Shown here one piece after another: positions 18,093 through 27,211 of a DNA stretch of 64,000 nt. The position numbers and the translations under genes were made by a program. Each line of letters begins with the position of its first letter. The first letter of the stretch is position 1. The stretch spans positions 477,537-541,536 of the forward strand of contig NZ_QPJW01000002.1 of assembly GCF_003337355.1 (NCBI RefSeq), written 5' to 3'. Source of the stretch: Fontibacillus phaseoli. Lineage in GTDB: Bacteria > Bacillota > Bacilli > Paenibacillales > Paenibacillaceae. The notes beneath the pieces were generated by a model. It did no database searches. It had not been told where the DNA came from and saw nothing but the letters and a program-made list of their open reading frames with translations.

Positions 18093-19408
18093 GTGCCGTT
18101 CCCTCCCCCGGGCCCCTCTTCGCTCAGCAGGGAGGAGGCCAATTCCTGAGCCCTTTGCAGCAAATCCAGCATTTCCGCCGAATCCATCGACTTCATCATC
18201 CCGCGCAAATAACGTTGCTCCATCAAGGGGGAGAGCGCCGATAATACCAGGTCTTCCCGGAGATCCGGCACGCTTGCCGCACGATCCCCCAGCCTCAGCA
18301 GTTCGCCGAGGAAACTGTCTTCCTGCGCCAGTTGTGCCCGGTTGATATCCATGCCCGTCTTTACTTTGAACCCGGCCGGCCACACTGCGGCATGGAGCGG
18401 CAGCGAAGGATCATTCTCCATGCGTGCCGTTTCCCGCCTTTGCAATTCCATCAGCAGTTCGCTGACCTCCCGTCCGTTCTGCAATATGGGATGGAGCGGT
18501 CCCCGTCCGGTAAACGTGAACCGGAGTATGCCGGTCTTTCCGGTGCTCAAGTCCCTTACTTCCTCCAGCTTCTCCTCCACCCGTTCTTTCCAGGCTTCTT
18601 CAGTCGCAAGGTCTTCGATTGGAATGTCCATTTCCGTCCAACGGACATGATCCAGTTCGCGGAAACTGAGCAATGCCTCTCCGTTTTCCGAGACGTCAAC
18701 GAGATAGCAGCCCTTCGGGCCGGTTTCTTTCAAACTGCGCCCCTGAAGGTTGCCCGAATAAACCACCCACGGGGACTGGCTCAGAATCTGACGCTTATGA
18801 ATATGCCCCAGCGCCCAGTAATCGTACCCGGAATTCTGCAAGTCCCTCAGCGAGCAAGGGGAATAAGGATCATGGCCTTCCTGTCCGTCTACATTGCCAT
18901 GCAGGATGGCGATATGATAAAGCGGCGAATCGGGATCACGGCGAAACAACAACGATGTGTTTTCCGTGACCGAGGCCGTCGGATACGATATCCCGCTGAC
19001 AACGGCGACAGGCACGCCGTCGCTTCGGCGCACCGCCGTTACGCTCTCCGGCCGGCTGCCCCCGAAGACGGTCACATTCGGCGGATAGGAAAGGCGCAGC
19101 CGGCTGCTGCTGAGCGGGTCATGATTGCCGTGAATCACGTACACGGGTATTCCGTGCTGCGCTAGCTTGTCCCAAGCCGCCTTCAGCCGGAGCTGGGCCC
19201 GGAGCGATGAATCGGACGCGTCGTAGACATCCCCGCTGATCACGAGAAAATCGGCGGACTCGGACACGGCAAGGTCCACCAAATCGCCGAGGGCGGCGAA
19301 GGTGGACTCCTGAAGGTGACGGCGAAGCCGGTCCGGCAATCCGGACATGCCCGTGAACGGGGTGTCCAGATGCAGATCGGCGGCATGGATGAAACGAAAT
19401 GCAGTCAT
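18089..19408 (-). CDS. yhaO: YhaO-like SbcD-type metallophosphoesterase nuclease
   Basis: A 439-residue calcineurin-like phosphoesterase. The metal-binding motifs appear in order: HAADLHLD at the N terminus, VISGDVYD, VIHGNHDP, then LHGNVDG and ALGHIHKR. It is the nuclease subunit that pairs with the YhaN ATPase encoded immediately downstream with an ATGA overlap. The family is related to SbcD/Mre11 exonucleases. The ATG at 19406-19408 is chosen because MTAFRFIHAADLH gives the usual N terminus; the frame is open 8 codons further. It lies just downstream of a glycosyltransferase gene. Confidence 0.9.
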   Translation of the reverse strand: MTAFRFIHAADLHLDTPFTGMSGLPDRLRRHLQESTFAALGDLVDLAVSESADFLVISGDVYDASDSSLRAQLRLKAAWDKLAQHGIPVYVIHGNHDPLSSSRLRLSYPPNVTVFGGSRPESVTAVRRSDGVPVAVVSGISYPTASVTENTSLLFRRDPDSPLYHIAILHGNVDGQEGHDPYSPCSLRDLQNSGYDYWALGHIHKRQILSQSPWVVYSGNLQGRSLKETGPKGCYLVDVSENGEALLSFRELDHVRWTEMDIPIEDLATEEAWKERVEEKLEEVRDLSTGKTGILRFTFTGRGPLHPILQNGREVSELLMELQRRETARMENDPSLPLHAAVWPAGFKVKTGMDINRAQLAQEDSFLGELLRLGDRAASVPDLREDLVLSALSPLMEQRYLRGMMKSMDSAEMLDLLQRAQELASSLLSEEGPGGGNGT

Positions 19409-19421
19409 AAAATTCACTCTT

Positions 19422-20546
19422 TCATCGATCAAATTGCAGATACGTTTTTTTCAGTTCGTGAACAACGCGGTTCAGGGAATAATGATTTTTAGCGAAATCC
19501 GACCCCGATCTGGCCAACTCATAGCGGTAAGAGGGATCGACGATCACTTTTTCCAGCGCTTCCGCCAGCGAGACGTGATCCTCCGGCGGAACAAGCAGGC
19601 CGTTTGATCCGTCGATGATCTGTTCGGCGATTCCTCCGACTTCCGTGCCTACCAGAGCCAAACTGCAAAGCGCGGCCTCGGCAAACACCGAGCCGAACGC
19701 CTCCGCTCGGGAAGGAAGCACGAAAATATCAAAGAAAGGCATGAATTCTTCTGGATGTAATGTATAACCGTAAAATATCGTCTCCTCATAAATGCCCAGC
19801 CGCTGGGCCAACTCCTCCAGATCCTTTCGGATCGGTCCGTCACCGATGATATGCAGGACGTAGGACAAGCCGCGGGCTTTAAGCTCCGCGCAAGATTTTA
19901 GTAAAATGTCGATCCCTTTCGCCGGAACCAGCCGGCATACCGTCACCAATTGGGCTACTTCATTTTCATGCGGTACCGGTTTGAACCGTTTCTCGTCGAA
20001 ACCGTTGGGGATGACGTCGATATTTTCGGGATGAATCACATGGGGACTTAAATATTCGCGAAAGGATTGCGATACCGTATACATCTTGTCGGTTTTGTGC
20101 TCCAGTTCTTTGTACAGGCAAGTAAGGAAACGGTGCTCCGGGCCGTTCTCCGCGATGCGGCCGTTCAAAATCAGTTCCCGCTCATAGCTGGAGTGAATGC
20201 TCTGAATCACCGGCGTCTCCGGGAACGCCTCCTTCATCGCGAGGCCCGCGATGGGGTGATGGGCGTGAATCAGATCGAAGGACCGCTGTAGCCGCAGCCT
20301 CGTCCACCAGAGATAATCCCGGTACGTTTGCACATATTTTTGCACGATCGGACTGTCTTCGAATTCATGCCAATCGAACGTTTGAAATTCAACGGGCCCG
20401 CTCCCCTTGGAACGAATCCGTTTGGGTAAAGAGAACAGCTCCATCTCCCAATGGGGAGGATTGAACCGGTCTTGCAAATACGGGATCATCGACGATACGC
20501 CTCCGGGCTGTTCTGGAGGGAAAAACAAGGCTTGCAGCAGCTTCAT
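19422..20546 (-). CDS. GT4-family glycosyltransferase
   Basis: A 374-residue GT-B fold enzyme. The N-terminal half begins MKLLQALFFPPEQPGGVSS, with the glycine-rich acceptor loop. The C-terminal half has VCRLVPAKGIDILLKS, HIIGDGPIRKDLE and the donor-binding EAFGSVFAEAALC of GT4 enzymes. The sugar donor and acceptor are unknown; an envelope or spore polysaccharide role would be inference. The ATG at 20544-20546 follows AAAGGAGAA; 57 codons are open upstream but lack a ribosome site. It precedes yhaO by 13 bases, so it may be in the same transcript. Confidence 0.88.
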   Translation of the reverse strand: MKLLQALFFPPEQPGGVSSMIPYLQDRFNPPHWEMELFSLPKRIRSKGSGPVEFQTFDWHEFEDSPIVQKYVQTYRDYLWWTRLRLQRSFDLIHAHHPIAGLAMKEAFPETPVIQSIHSSYERELILNGRIAENGPEHRFLTCLYKELEHKTDKMYTVSQSFREYLSPHVIHPENIDVIPNGFDEKRFKPVPHENEVAQLVTVCRLVPAKGIDILLKSCAELKARGLSYVLHIIGDGPIRKDLEELAQRLGIYEETIFYGYTLHPEEFMPFFDIFVLPSRAEAFGSVFAEAALCSLALVGTEVGGIAEQIIDGSNGLLVPPEDHVSLAEALEKVIVDPSYRYELARSGSDFAKNHYSLNRVVHELKKTYLQFDR

Positions 20547-20719
20547 AAGGGTTCTCCTTTGCTCTTCTCTTTCTAATTTTGCGGATGAACCGCTTGCCTC
20601 TCCATTATGCCATAGGCTGGACGGAACATCCATTCCCCTTTTGAGAATAAAAAAGGATATGATAAACTGCGAAAGGGACAACCAGGCCATAGTTATCGTC
20701 CAAAAAGGAGCAACCATTC

Positions 20720-22126
20720 ATGACCAAACCATCTTTGCCAGAACATTTTCGCGGCACGATCACCGCCATGCTGGGCGAAGCCGAAGGAGCGCAATTTCTT
20801 CGCAGCTATGAACAGCCGCGGACTTACGGATTGCGTCTCAACACGTTGAAAATCAGCCCGGATTCCACTGCATCGAGCGTTATTTCTGAGTTGTTCGGGC
20901 TCCGCTCTGTTCCGTGGTGCGGTTCGGGCTTCTATTATGACGACAAGAAACGTCCGGGCAAACATCCTTTCCATGCCGCCGGACTATATTATATTCAAGA
21001 ACCCTCGGCCATGTCGGCCGTCGAGCTGCTAAATCCGCAGCCCGGAGAGACCGTGCTGGATCTGGCGGCAGCCCCGGGCGGGAAAACGACGCAGATCGCC
21101 GCTAAAATGTGCGGCGAGGGTCTGCTCATCAGCAATGAAATCCATCCGCAGCGCGCACGGATTCTTGCCGAAAATGTGGAACGCCTCGGAATTGCCAATG
21201 CCGTGGTTACCCAGGCCACTCCGCCAGAGTTATCCGCCCGGTTTCCGCTGACGTTCGACAAGATCATGCTCGATGCCCCTTGCTCAGGCGAAGGCATGTT
21301 CCGCAAAGACCATGACGCCGTTTCGGAATGGTCGCCGGAGGCGGTGGAACTGTGCGCCGCACGGCAGTGGGACATTCTTCAGGATGCAGTCGCCATGCTA
21401 AAGCCGGGCGGACGGCTAGCCTACTCCACCTGTACGTTCAACCGTCGCGAAAACGAAGATACAATCAGAAGGCTTCTTGCGGAATATCCTTGCCTGAGGC
21501 TCATAGACGAAAAACGGGTTTGGCCGCATTTGCAGGAGGGCGAAGGCCATTATGTTGCCCTGCTGGAGCGCGAACCCGCTGAAGGCGCCGCAAACGAGGC
21601 GGACGGAAAGCGGCAGCGGCCTGGACGCCAAGGCGGACGCGGGGGCAAAGACAGCTCCGCCGCGCGCGATATCGCAGCTGCCTTCGCGGCGTTCCGCGAG
21701 TTTGCGGCGGAGGCGCTGCCCGGCTTCCAAAGAGAAGGCGAGCCGATTCTGTTCGGCGAAGCGCTGTATCTTCTGCCGCGCAGCGAGGGGCTGGTCCTGA
21801 CTGCGGATCACCTGTCCGGGCTAAAGATCCCCCGGGCCGGCCTTCAACTTGGCGAATACCGCAAAGGCCGGTTTGAGCCCGCCCATGCGCTGGCCATGGC
21901 TGTGAAGGCCTGGCAGGCTGCCCGCGTCTGGACCTTGAACGACGCAGACTCCCCGGCCGTCAAAGCTTATCTGCACGGGGAAGCCCTTCCCGTGCCGGAC
22001 AGCCTGCGCGGCTGGTGCCTCGTCGCCTTCGTCTGCGGCGGAGAAGGCTTTCCGCTCGGCTGGGGCAAGGCCAGTGGCGGGCAGCTCAAAAATCACTTGC
22101 CCAAAGGTCTAAGGCAACCCGGATAA
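20720..22126 (+). CDS. rsmF: RsmF-type rRNA (cytosine-C5) methyltransferase, copy 1
   Basis: A 468-residue SAM-dependent RNA m5C methyltransferase of the NOP2/Sun group. The SAM motif is VLDLAAAPGGKTTQ. Both catalytic cysteines are present, in LDAPCSGEGMFRK and YSTCTFNRREN. The N-terminal block (GLRLNTLKIS, VPWCGSGFY) and a C-terminal PUA-like tail (GWCLVAFVCGGEGFPLGWGK) match RsmF. It probably methylates 16S rRNA. AAGGAG lies 9 bases before the ATG. It is divergent from the glycosyltransferase gene. A second, longer paralogue is encoded at 25493-27061. Confidence 0.9.
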   Translation: MTKPSLPEHFRGTITAMLGEAEGAQFLRSYEQPRTYGLRLNTLKISPDSTASSVISELFGLRSVPWCGSGFYYDDKKRPGKHPFHAAGLYYIQEPSAMSAVELLNPQPGETVLDLAAAPGGKTTQIAAKMCGEGLLISNEIHPQRARILAENVERLGIANAVVTQATPPELSARFPLTFDKIMLDAPCSGEGMFRKDHDAVSEWSPEAVELCAARQWDILQDAVAMLKPGGRLAYSTCTFNRRENEDTIRRLLAEYPCLRLIDEKRVWPHLQEGEGHYVALLEREPAEGAANEADGKRQRPGRQGGRGGKDSSAARDIAAAFAAFREFAAEALPGFQREGEPILFGEALYLLPRSEGLVLTADHLSGLKIPRAGLQLGEYRKGRFEPAHALAMAVKAWQAARVWTLNDADSPAVKAYLHGEALPVPDSLRGWCLVAFVCGGEGFPLGWGKASGGQLKNHLPKGLRQPG

Positions 22127-22191
22127 AGCCGGTTTTCGCCAGGACCAGGACCATCCTGCCCTGCTGTTTGTCTAGGCGGCCTAATAAAAAC

Positions 22192-22225
22192 AGGGGCGTA
22201 AGCACACCGTCGTGCTTACGCCCCT
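22192..22225. terminator. Intrinsic terminator between convergent genes
   Basis: A perfect 14-bp stem (AGGGGCGTAAGCAC with GTGCTTACGCCCCT) and a 6-base loop. On the minus strand it is followed by GTTTTTATT, so it best serves the copper-amine-oxidase-N gene; it also follows the rsmF gene on the plus strand. Confidence 0.85.
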
Positions 22226-22260
22226 TCCTATAACCTTACGATATTCAAACTCGCCCTGCT

Positions 22261-23499
22261 TTAGCGCTCCATGACTCCCGTTTCCCCGGTTTTCAGGTTG
22301 TACGAAAACAATTGGACTTCCTGTTTGCTGTCAAAGGGGCTAACGTAGCTGAATCCAAGCAGACCTGTAGCCGTATCCAAACCCAGGAACTTCAGTTCAT
22401 CGCCACGATAAGGGACATCGTTACCCTGGGCATACTCCAGATCGTCACCGGTCAGCAGCTTTTCAGCCAGTTCCACCGAGGAATTGTCCTTCAGATTAAT
22501 CACCGTCAGGAGTCCCGTCCCGTTCGGCCGGACGACGATATAATCTTTGCCGGCCCCCAGTACTGCATAGGTCTCGTCTTTGCCGGCCAATTCAGGCAGG
22601 TTGTAAGTCTCTACCTCGTTCCCCTCGGTATCATAAACGCTCAGCGTTTGTCCGTCCGTCAACAAGGAACGCTCGACGTACCGGTTGCTGCTTGCTTCCA
22701 GATATTGATAATAAATTGCGTTTTCCTCGTAACGCTGGGAATAGCTCGCCTTTTTCTGGGCGACGATTTTATTGTCGTGGACGAGAATCCCGTAGACTCC
22801 GTAATGGATATGCGGTTCCCCGTAATTATCCAAAATCCCCAAGATCATGCTTCCCGAACTTGTAATGAATGAATTGATCGATACATATTCCTGAAAATCT
22901 GCATTAACCTTCCCTGCTAAAACCGGAGATTGCTCGTAAGGATGGGCGATATACAATTCACCCGTCGAGCGGTTCACCCAAGCGGTGGTGTTGACCCCGC
23001 CTCCCTTGACGAAATTATCCGAATGGGTAATGCTCACCGTTTGAGTCTTGGCATTCCATTTTACTTTCGCACCGGTCGCTTCCGACAAAAAACGCAAAGG
23101 AACATAAATCCGCCCTTTGATCATCTCCGGAGTCGCCGCCAAGCTTTGGTCCTTGCCATTTATGGTCGCTTTTCCCGAGCCGTAATGGAGCGCGACCGTA
23201 AGTTCCGGATAAGTCATCGTCACTGTTTTGGAAGAGGAACTCCAGAATACGACGGTCCCGAGCAGTTCGCCAATATCCCGCAACGGCAAAAATACGGTAC
23301 CGTTCTTGACGTAGGGTGCGGACTGCGGCTGGAATTCATTTCCATTCATGGTGACCTTAATTTCGCTTGATGACTGAGCCGGTTTGACGCTCCCAGCTGC
23401 TATGGCAGACGAGGACGAAAGTGATCCGGCTGTGATTGCCGTTAAAACGGCGATGGAAACGACAATACATAAACGCGATAATCGTGATTTACATATCAT
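22261..23499 (-). CDS. Exported protein with copper amine oxidase N-terminal domain
   Basis: A 412-residue exported protein. It has a signal peptide (MICKSRLSRL plus hydrophobic core, SSAIAAG) and then the copper-amine-oxidase N-terminal repeat domain (PYVKNGTVFLPLRDIGELLG and MIKGRIYVPLRFLSEATGAKV), which in Paenibacillus decorates many envelope proteins and does not by itself imply amine oxidase activity. The remaining 270 residues contain repeated strand patterns (YIVVRPNGTGLLTVINLKDN) suggestive of a propeller-like fold, and no enzyme motif. The ATG at 23497-23499 follows TGGAGG by 8 bases; 15 further codons are open upstream. Function unknown. Confidence 0.82.
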   Translation of the reverse strand: MICKSRLSRLCIVVSIAVLTAITAGSLSSSSAIAAGSVKPAQSSSEIKVTMNGNEFQPQSAPYVKNGTVFLPLRDIGELLGTVVFWSSSSKTVTMTYPELTVALHYGSGKATINGKDQSLAATPEMIKGRIYVPLRFLSEATGAKVKWNAKTQTVSITHSDNFVKGGGVNTTAWVNRSTGELYIAHPYEQSPVLAGKVNADFQEYVSINSFITSSGSMILGILDNYGEPHIHYGVYGILVHDNKIVAQKKASYSQRYEENAIYYQYLEASSNRYVERSLLTDGQTLSVYDTEGNEVETYNLPELAGKDETYAVLGAGKDYIVVRPNGTGLLTVINLKDNSSVELAEKLLTGDDLEYAQGNDVPYRGDELKFLGLDTATGLLGFSYVSPFDSKQEVQLFSYNLKTGETGVMER

Positions 23500-23663
23500 G
23501 ACTATGACCTCCAGCATAATTATAGACATCGAATTTAAAAGCACTTTATTAAGACGTTATAAACCGTTTGAAAGTTTCATGAAACCCGGCTCCCGACAAA
23601 ATTATCAAGCCTGAAGACGCAGGGCTTTTTCCTAAATCATCACGCGGAAGGGCCGGTGACCAT

Positions 23664-23690
23664 ACCGTTTTCCCCCCTGTGCATACAATA
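23664..23690 (+). promoter_or_regulatory. Sigma-K/E-like promoter of yjcZ-type gene 1
   Basis: AC (23664-23665), 16 bases, then CATACAATA (23682-23690), which fits the sigma-K pattern AC-N16-CATANNNTA. The same nine-base element precedes the second YjcZ-type gene. Confidence 0.5.
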
Positions 23691-23743
23691 CGGTATCCCG
23701 CTAACATCCGGGATCTTGATCCGTAAATGAGGGAGGAATAACC

Positions 23744-23839
23744 ATGGGTGAAATTCATGGCGGTGGCTTCACTTCGACAGGGGCAATTCTGGTGCTTTTC
23801 ATTTTGCTAGTTATCGTATCCCGTGCCTGGGTCCTGTAA
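23744..23839 (+). CDS. YjcZ-family tiny sporulation protein 1 (31 aa)
   Basis: A 31-residue single-helix membrane peptide: a glycine-rich start (MGEIHGGGF) and then a hydrophobic stretch ILVLFILLVIVSR, the YjcZ-family signature of tiny spore-associated proteins. GGGAGG lies 7 bases before the ATG. A mother-cell-type promoter element lies about 54 bases upstream and a strong terminator follows, so this is a complete transcription unit. A close paralogue of 33 residues is encoded at 45546-45647, sharing FILLVIVSR. Confidence 0.88.
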   Translation: MGEIHGGGFTSTGAILVLFILLVIVSRAWVL

Positions 23840-23850
23840 CAAAAGGGACG

Positions 23851-23886
23851 AAAAAACCGCCGGAGTTCAATCTCCGGCGGTTTTTT
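23851..23886. terminator. Bidirectional intrinsic terminator
   Basis: A perfect 15-bp stem AAAAAACCGCCGGAG/CTCCGGCGGTTTTTT with loop TTCAAT. It separates the YjcZ-type gene from the convergent HAD phosphatase gene. Confidence 0.92.
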
Positions 23887-23892
23887 AAACAT

Positions 23893-24705
23893 TTATTTTA
23901 CCGACTGGCCGAGGCAATATTTTTCCAGTGCCAATTTAACGCCCTCTTCGTTGTTGGATGCCGTGATGTCATTGGAGGCCGCTTTGACTTCCACCGGCGA
24001 GTTCTCCATAGCTACCCCGAGCCCGGCAAAAGTCAACATCGTCAAATCGTTGTAATAATTGCCGATCGCCATGACTTCTTCCGCCGGAATCCCCCGCTTT
24101 TCGGCGAGCTTTTTCAGTGCGGCTCCTTTCGAAGCTTCTTTATGCATAATATCGATAAAAAAGTCGCCGCTCCGCAACACATTGAACTCCTGCGGCCAAA
24201 GATTCCAGTCCGAATGAATGGCATCCAGCTCCTTCATCTCGGCCGTGATCGTCATTTTTACGATCGGCTCGCTAAAGTCTGCCCAATTCGGGAGATCCTT
24301 CGGCTCCATCATATACAAATGGTACATATCCAACGCTTCCTTGCTGAGACCGGACGCTCCCGGCACATACAAGTCGAACGTCGTATTTATATCGTAATGC
24401 ACGCCTTTCTCCACGCAATAATCGATATAACGGTCCAGTCCTTGTGGTTCCAGTGCGAATTCGTGGACGATCTCCTCGGTCTGCACATTCACCGTTGCCG
24501 CACCATTATGCGTAATGACGTATCCGTTCAAACCCATTTCCCGCATAAAAGGAATCGAATTGACGGGGGCCCGACCGGTACATAGTACGAATTCCGTCCC
24601 TTGCTCCGCAATCCTTCTAATCGTTTCAGCCGTCCCCGGCGTAAGTACATGATCGTCATTCAGCAGAGTTCCGTCGACATCCAGGGCAATCAATTTGTAG
24701 TTCAT
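23893..24705 (-). CDS. Cof-type HAD-IIB phosphatase
   Basis: A 270-residue haloacid-dehalogenase-superfamily phosphatase. The nucleophile motif ALDVDGTLLN is at residues 6-15, motif II lies in FVLCTGRAP, and GIPAEEVMAIGNYYNDLTML is motif IV; a cap domain lies between. Members hydrolyse sugar phosphates, nucleotides or FMN, and the substrate cannot be told from the sequence. The ATG at 24703-24705 follows AAAGGAG. It lies 19 bases downstream of the RsuA-type gene and is probably cotranscribed with it. Confidence 0.88.
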   Translation of the reverse strand: MNYKLIALDVDGTLLNDDHVLTPGTAETIRRIAEQGTEFVLCTGRAPVNSIPFMREMGLNGYVITHNGAATVNVQTEEIVHEFALEPQGLDRYIDYCVEKGVHYDINTTFDLYVPGASGLSKEALDMYHLYMMEPKDLPNWADFSEPIVKMTITAEMKELDAIHSDWNLWPQEFNVLRSGDFFIDIMHKEASKGAALKKLAEKRGIPAEEVMAIGNYYNDLTMLTFAGLGVAMENSPVEVKAASNDITASNNEEGVKLALEKYCLGQSVK

Positions 24706-24724
24706 CTCATAACTCCTTTGAAAA

Positions 24725-25489
24725 TCACTTATTATTATTTTTACAGGAACGCAACGACTCAAGTTCAGGCGGGGTCAATTCGCGAAAAGAACCCATCGGC
24801 AGCTCTTTATCCAGCAGAAGCGGCCCCATCGAAATACGCTTCAAGTAAGTTACCTTGGAGCCTACGGCTTCAAGCATCCGTTTGACCTGATGGAATTTCC
24901 CTTCCGAGATGGTCAAAGAAATGACCGTTTTCACGCTGCCATCCTCATAAGTTCCCTGCTCCAGCACCTCCATCCGGGCCGGCAGGGTGACATAACCGTC
25001 ATCCAGCTCGACCCCTTGGGCGAACAAGGAAGCTTCCCGCTCTCCGATCTCGCCGACGCAATCGGCTACATATGTTTTCGGTACATGCTTCCTGGGAGAA
25101 AGCAGATCATGAGCCAGTTGCCCGTCATTCGTCAACAGCAGCAGCCCTTCCGTGTCTTTATCCAGGCGCCCGACGGGGAACGGCGAAAAAACACGAAATT
25201 CTATGGGAAGCAAATCAATCACCGTTCGCTCGCGCAGATCTTCGGTCGCCGAGATGACGCCCGGCGGCTTGTGCAGCATGATGTAGACAAACTCCCGGTA
25301 GAACACTTGCTCACCGTCAACCTCGATCATATCAGCATTCGGATTGCTTTGAACCCCGCTGTCCTTGATCGTAGATCCGTTTAGTGCAATCCTCCCCTGT
25401 TTTACCATTTTTTTTATATCCGAACGGGATCCGTATCCCAGATTGCCTAGTATTTTATCAATGCGTTGCGTCTTCTTTCCTTCACTCAT
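24725..25489 (-). CDS. RsuA-family rRNA pseudouridine synthase
   Basis: A 254-residue enzyme that isomerises uridine to pseudouridine in ribosomal RNA. The N-terminal S4 RNA-binding domain is RIDKILGNLGYGSRSDIKK. The catalytic Asp lies in VGRLDKDTEGLLLLTN, and SEGKFHQVKRMLEAVG is typical of the RsuA/RluB/RluE group. RsuA (16S) is most likely; RluB (23S) is the alternative. The ATG follows GGAGG at 12 bases. The gene begins 3 bases after the stop of the second RsmF paralogue, so two rRNA-modifying enzymes share an operon. Confidence 0.88.
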   Translation of the reverse strand: MSEGKKTQRIDKILGNLGYGSRSDIKKMVKQGRIALNGSTIKDSGVQSNPNADMIEVDGEQVFYREFVYIMLHKPPGVISATEDLRERTVIDLLPIEFRVFSPFPVGRLDKDTEGLLLLTNDGQLAHDLLSPRKHVPKTYVADCVGEIGEREASLFAQGVELDDGYVTLPARMEVLEQGTYEDGSVKTVISLTISEGKFHQVKRMLEAVGSKVTYLKRISMGPLLLDKELPMGSFRELTPPELESLRSCKNNNK

Positions 25490-25492
25490 CCG

Positions 25493-27061
25493 CTATGTCC
25501 ACCTCCAACCGGCAGGATATTCATTTTTGAGCAGGCCGTCCTGCCATTTGCCCCACCCAAGGGAATAACCGTCAACCGTAATAAGCACATACCCCTTAGG
25601 CTTAGTATTCGGAGTACTGGAAATCCGCGATTCCGGAATCTCCAACGTCTCCCCCTTTAAATATCGCACGGCTTCCCCGTCCGCAAGGGACAGGTCCAGA
25701 ACTTTCCTTGCCTCTGAAGGATGTATGGCTGCAGCTAGCGGATGGCCGGGCTGGAACCGTCCGTTCTTTACCGTGCCTACATACCAGCCCGGACGCACGG
25801 TTTTCAGGCCATGCAGCTGCTGCTTGTTCAGCGGAGACACATAGATATGACCGCCAAACAGGAGAGTCTCTCCTTCGGGCACAGAGCATAGCTGCTCCGC
25901 TGCAAATGTATGCCAGCCCTCCAGCATCACGCGCTCGTCCGGTTCTTTTTTGCCGGCGTTCCTTGCATTAACGGCCTTCTCCTGCTTGCGCGATTTCCCG
26001 GCCCGGCCATCTAAGCGCCGATCCCGCCGATCCCTCCGTTCCTCGGCAGTGACCGTCTGCTCAGGTTGCTCGATAGAGCCTTTATGTTGCAACACGGCGA
26101 GGAAGTGTCCTTCCCCCTCCACCTTATGCGGCCACAATCTTCCGCAGCCGGCGGTTTGCGCTATCGCCTCTTCCGATATCTCCAGCAACGGGGACCCCTG
26201 GCCGTCAAGGGTCAATCCGTTTCCCCCTTCCGCCAGCATGGCAAGCCATTCCGGACGCCCCGGAGAAAACCCGGATTGCTCCGGTAAGGGAATCACCTCG
26301 AATTCGGGATGATGTTCAAGAAATTCGGCAATGCTCGCCTCATTTTCCTCCGGGGCGAACGTACAAGTGGAATAAACGATTCTGCCTCCCGGCGATAATA
26401 GTGACGCCGCCGATTTTAAAATATCACGCTGCATCAAAGTGCATTTCGCAACCGAATGCCGTTCCCACTGCCGGGCCATATCTTCATCCTTACGGAACAT
26501 GCCTTCACCGGAACATGGCGCATCGATGAGGATTTTATCAAAAAAACGGGGAAATGCCTCCGCTATTCTTTCCGGCGTTTCATTGAGCACCACGGCATTG
26601 CGTATTCCATACAACTCCATGTTTTTAGCCAGCGCCTTCGTCCGATCCGCACTGATATCATTCGTGACCAGCAGCCCCCGTCCTCTCAGCTTGGCCGCAA
26701 TCTGCGTGGATTTACCGCCTGGAGCTGCGCACAGGTCAAGTACCCGATCCCCGGGTTCCACATTCAGCGCTTCGGCGGGAGCCATGGCGCTCGGCTCCTG
26801 AATATAATAAAGACCGGCATGATAATACGGGTGCTTGCCCGGTTTCAGCCCTTCATCCACATAAAAACCTGTGGCGCACCAAGGGATCGGTCTCAGTTGA
26901 AACGGTGAAATCGCCCGGAAATCATCCTCGCTGATTTTCAGCGTATTTACCCGGATGCCCGCATACCTCGGCTTGTCGTATGAAGACAAAAACTGACTAT
27001 ATTCATCCCTTAGCAGGGTTTTCATTCGATTCAAAAAAGCAAGTGGTAATTGTACCGCCAT
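25493..27061 (-). CDS. RsmF-type rRNA (cytosine-C5) methyltransferase, copy 2
   Basis: A 522-residue paralogue of the enzyme at 20720-22126. It has VLDLCAAPGGKSTQ, DAPCSGEGMFRK and YSTCTFAPEEN, so both catalytic cysteines are retained. The N terminus (GIRVNTLKIS, IPWCATGFY) and the PUA-like C terminus (GYVLITVDGYSLGWGKWQ) also match. A charged insert rich in Arg/Glu/Lys (about 350-385) distinguishes it. The ATG follows GAAGGT. It sits at the head of a likely operon with the RsuA-type and HAD genes. Two RsmF-like proteins probably target different cytosines or differ in specificity. Confidence 0.9.
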   Translation of the reverse strand: MAVQLPLAFLNRMKTLLRDEYSQFLSSYDKPRYAGIRVNTLKISEDDFRAISPFQLRPIPWCATGFYVDEGLKPGKHPYYHAGLYYIQEPSAMAPAEALNVEPGDRVLDLCAAPGGKSTQIAAKLRGRGLLVTNDISADRTKALAKNMELYGIRNAVVLNETPERIAEAFPRFFDKILIDAPCSGEGMFRKDEDMARQWERHSVAKCTLMQRDILKSAASLLSPGGRIVYSTCTFAPEENEASIAEFLEHHPEFEVIPLPEQSGFSPGRPEWLAMLAEGGNGLTLDGQGSPLLEISEEAIAQTAGCGRLWPHKVEGEGHFLAVLQHKGSIEQPEQTVTAEERRDRRDRRLDGRAGKSRKQEKAVNARNAGKKEPDERVMLEGWHTFAAEQLCSVPEGETLLFGGHIYVSPLNKQQLHGLKTVRPGWYVGTVKNGRFQPGHPLAAAIHPSEARKVLDLSLADGEAVRYLKGETLEIPESRISSTPNTKPKGYVLITVDGYSLGWGKWQDGLLKNEYPAGWRWT

Positions 27062-27211
27062 AATCTACCTTCCATTCTGCAGGACTGGTGCCTTTTTCCG
27101 GCAAACCTATTGTAACATAAGACTTCCGGTACCAATAATCCAATCGTCTTACAGCAAAATGCAGCCGCTCCTACCGGGGAGCAAGCTGCATCATCATATA
27201 CGTGGCGGGCT

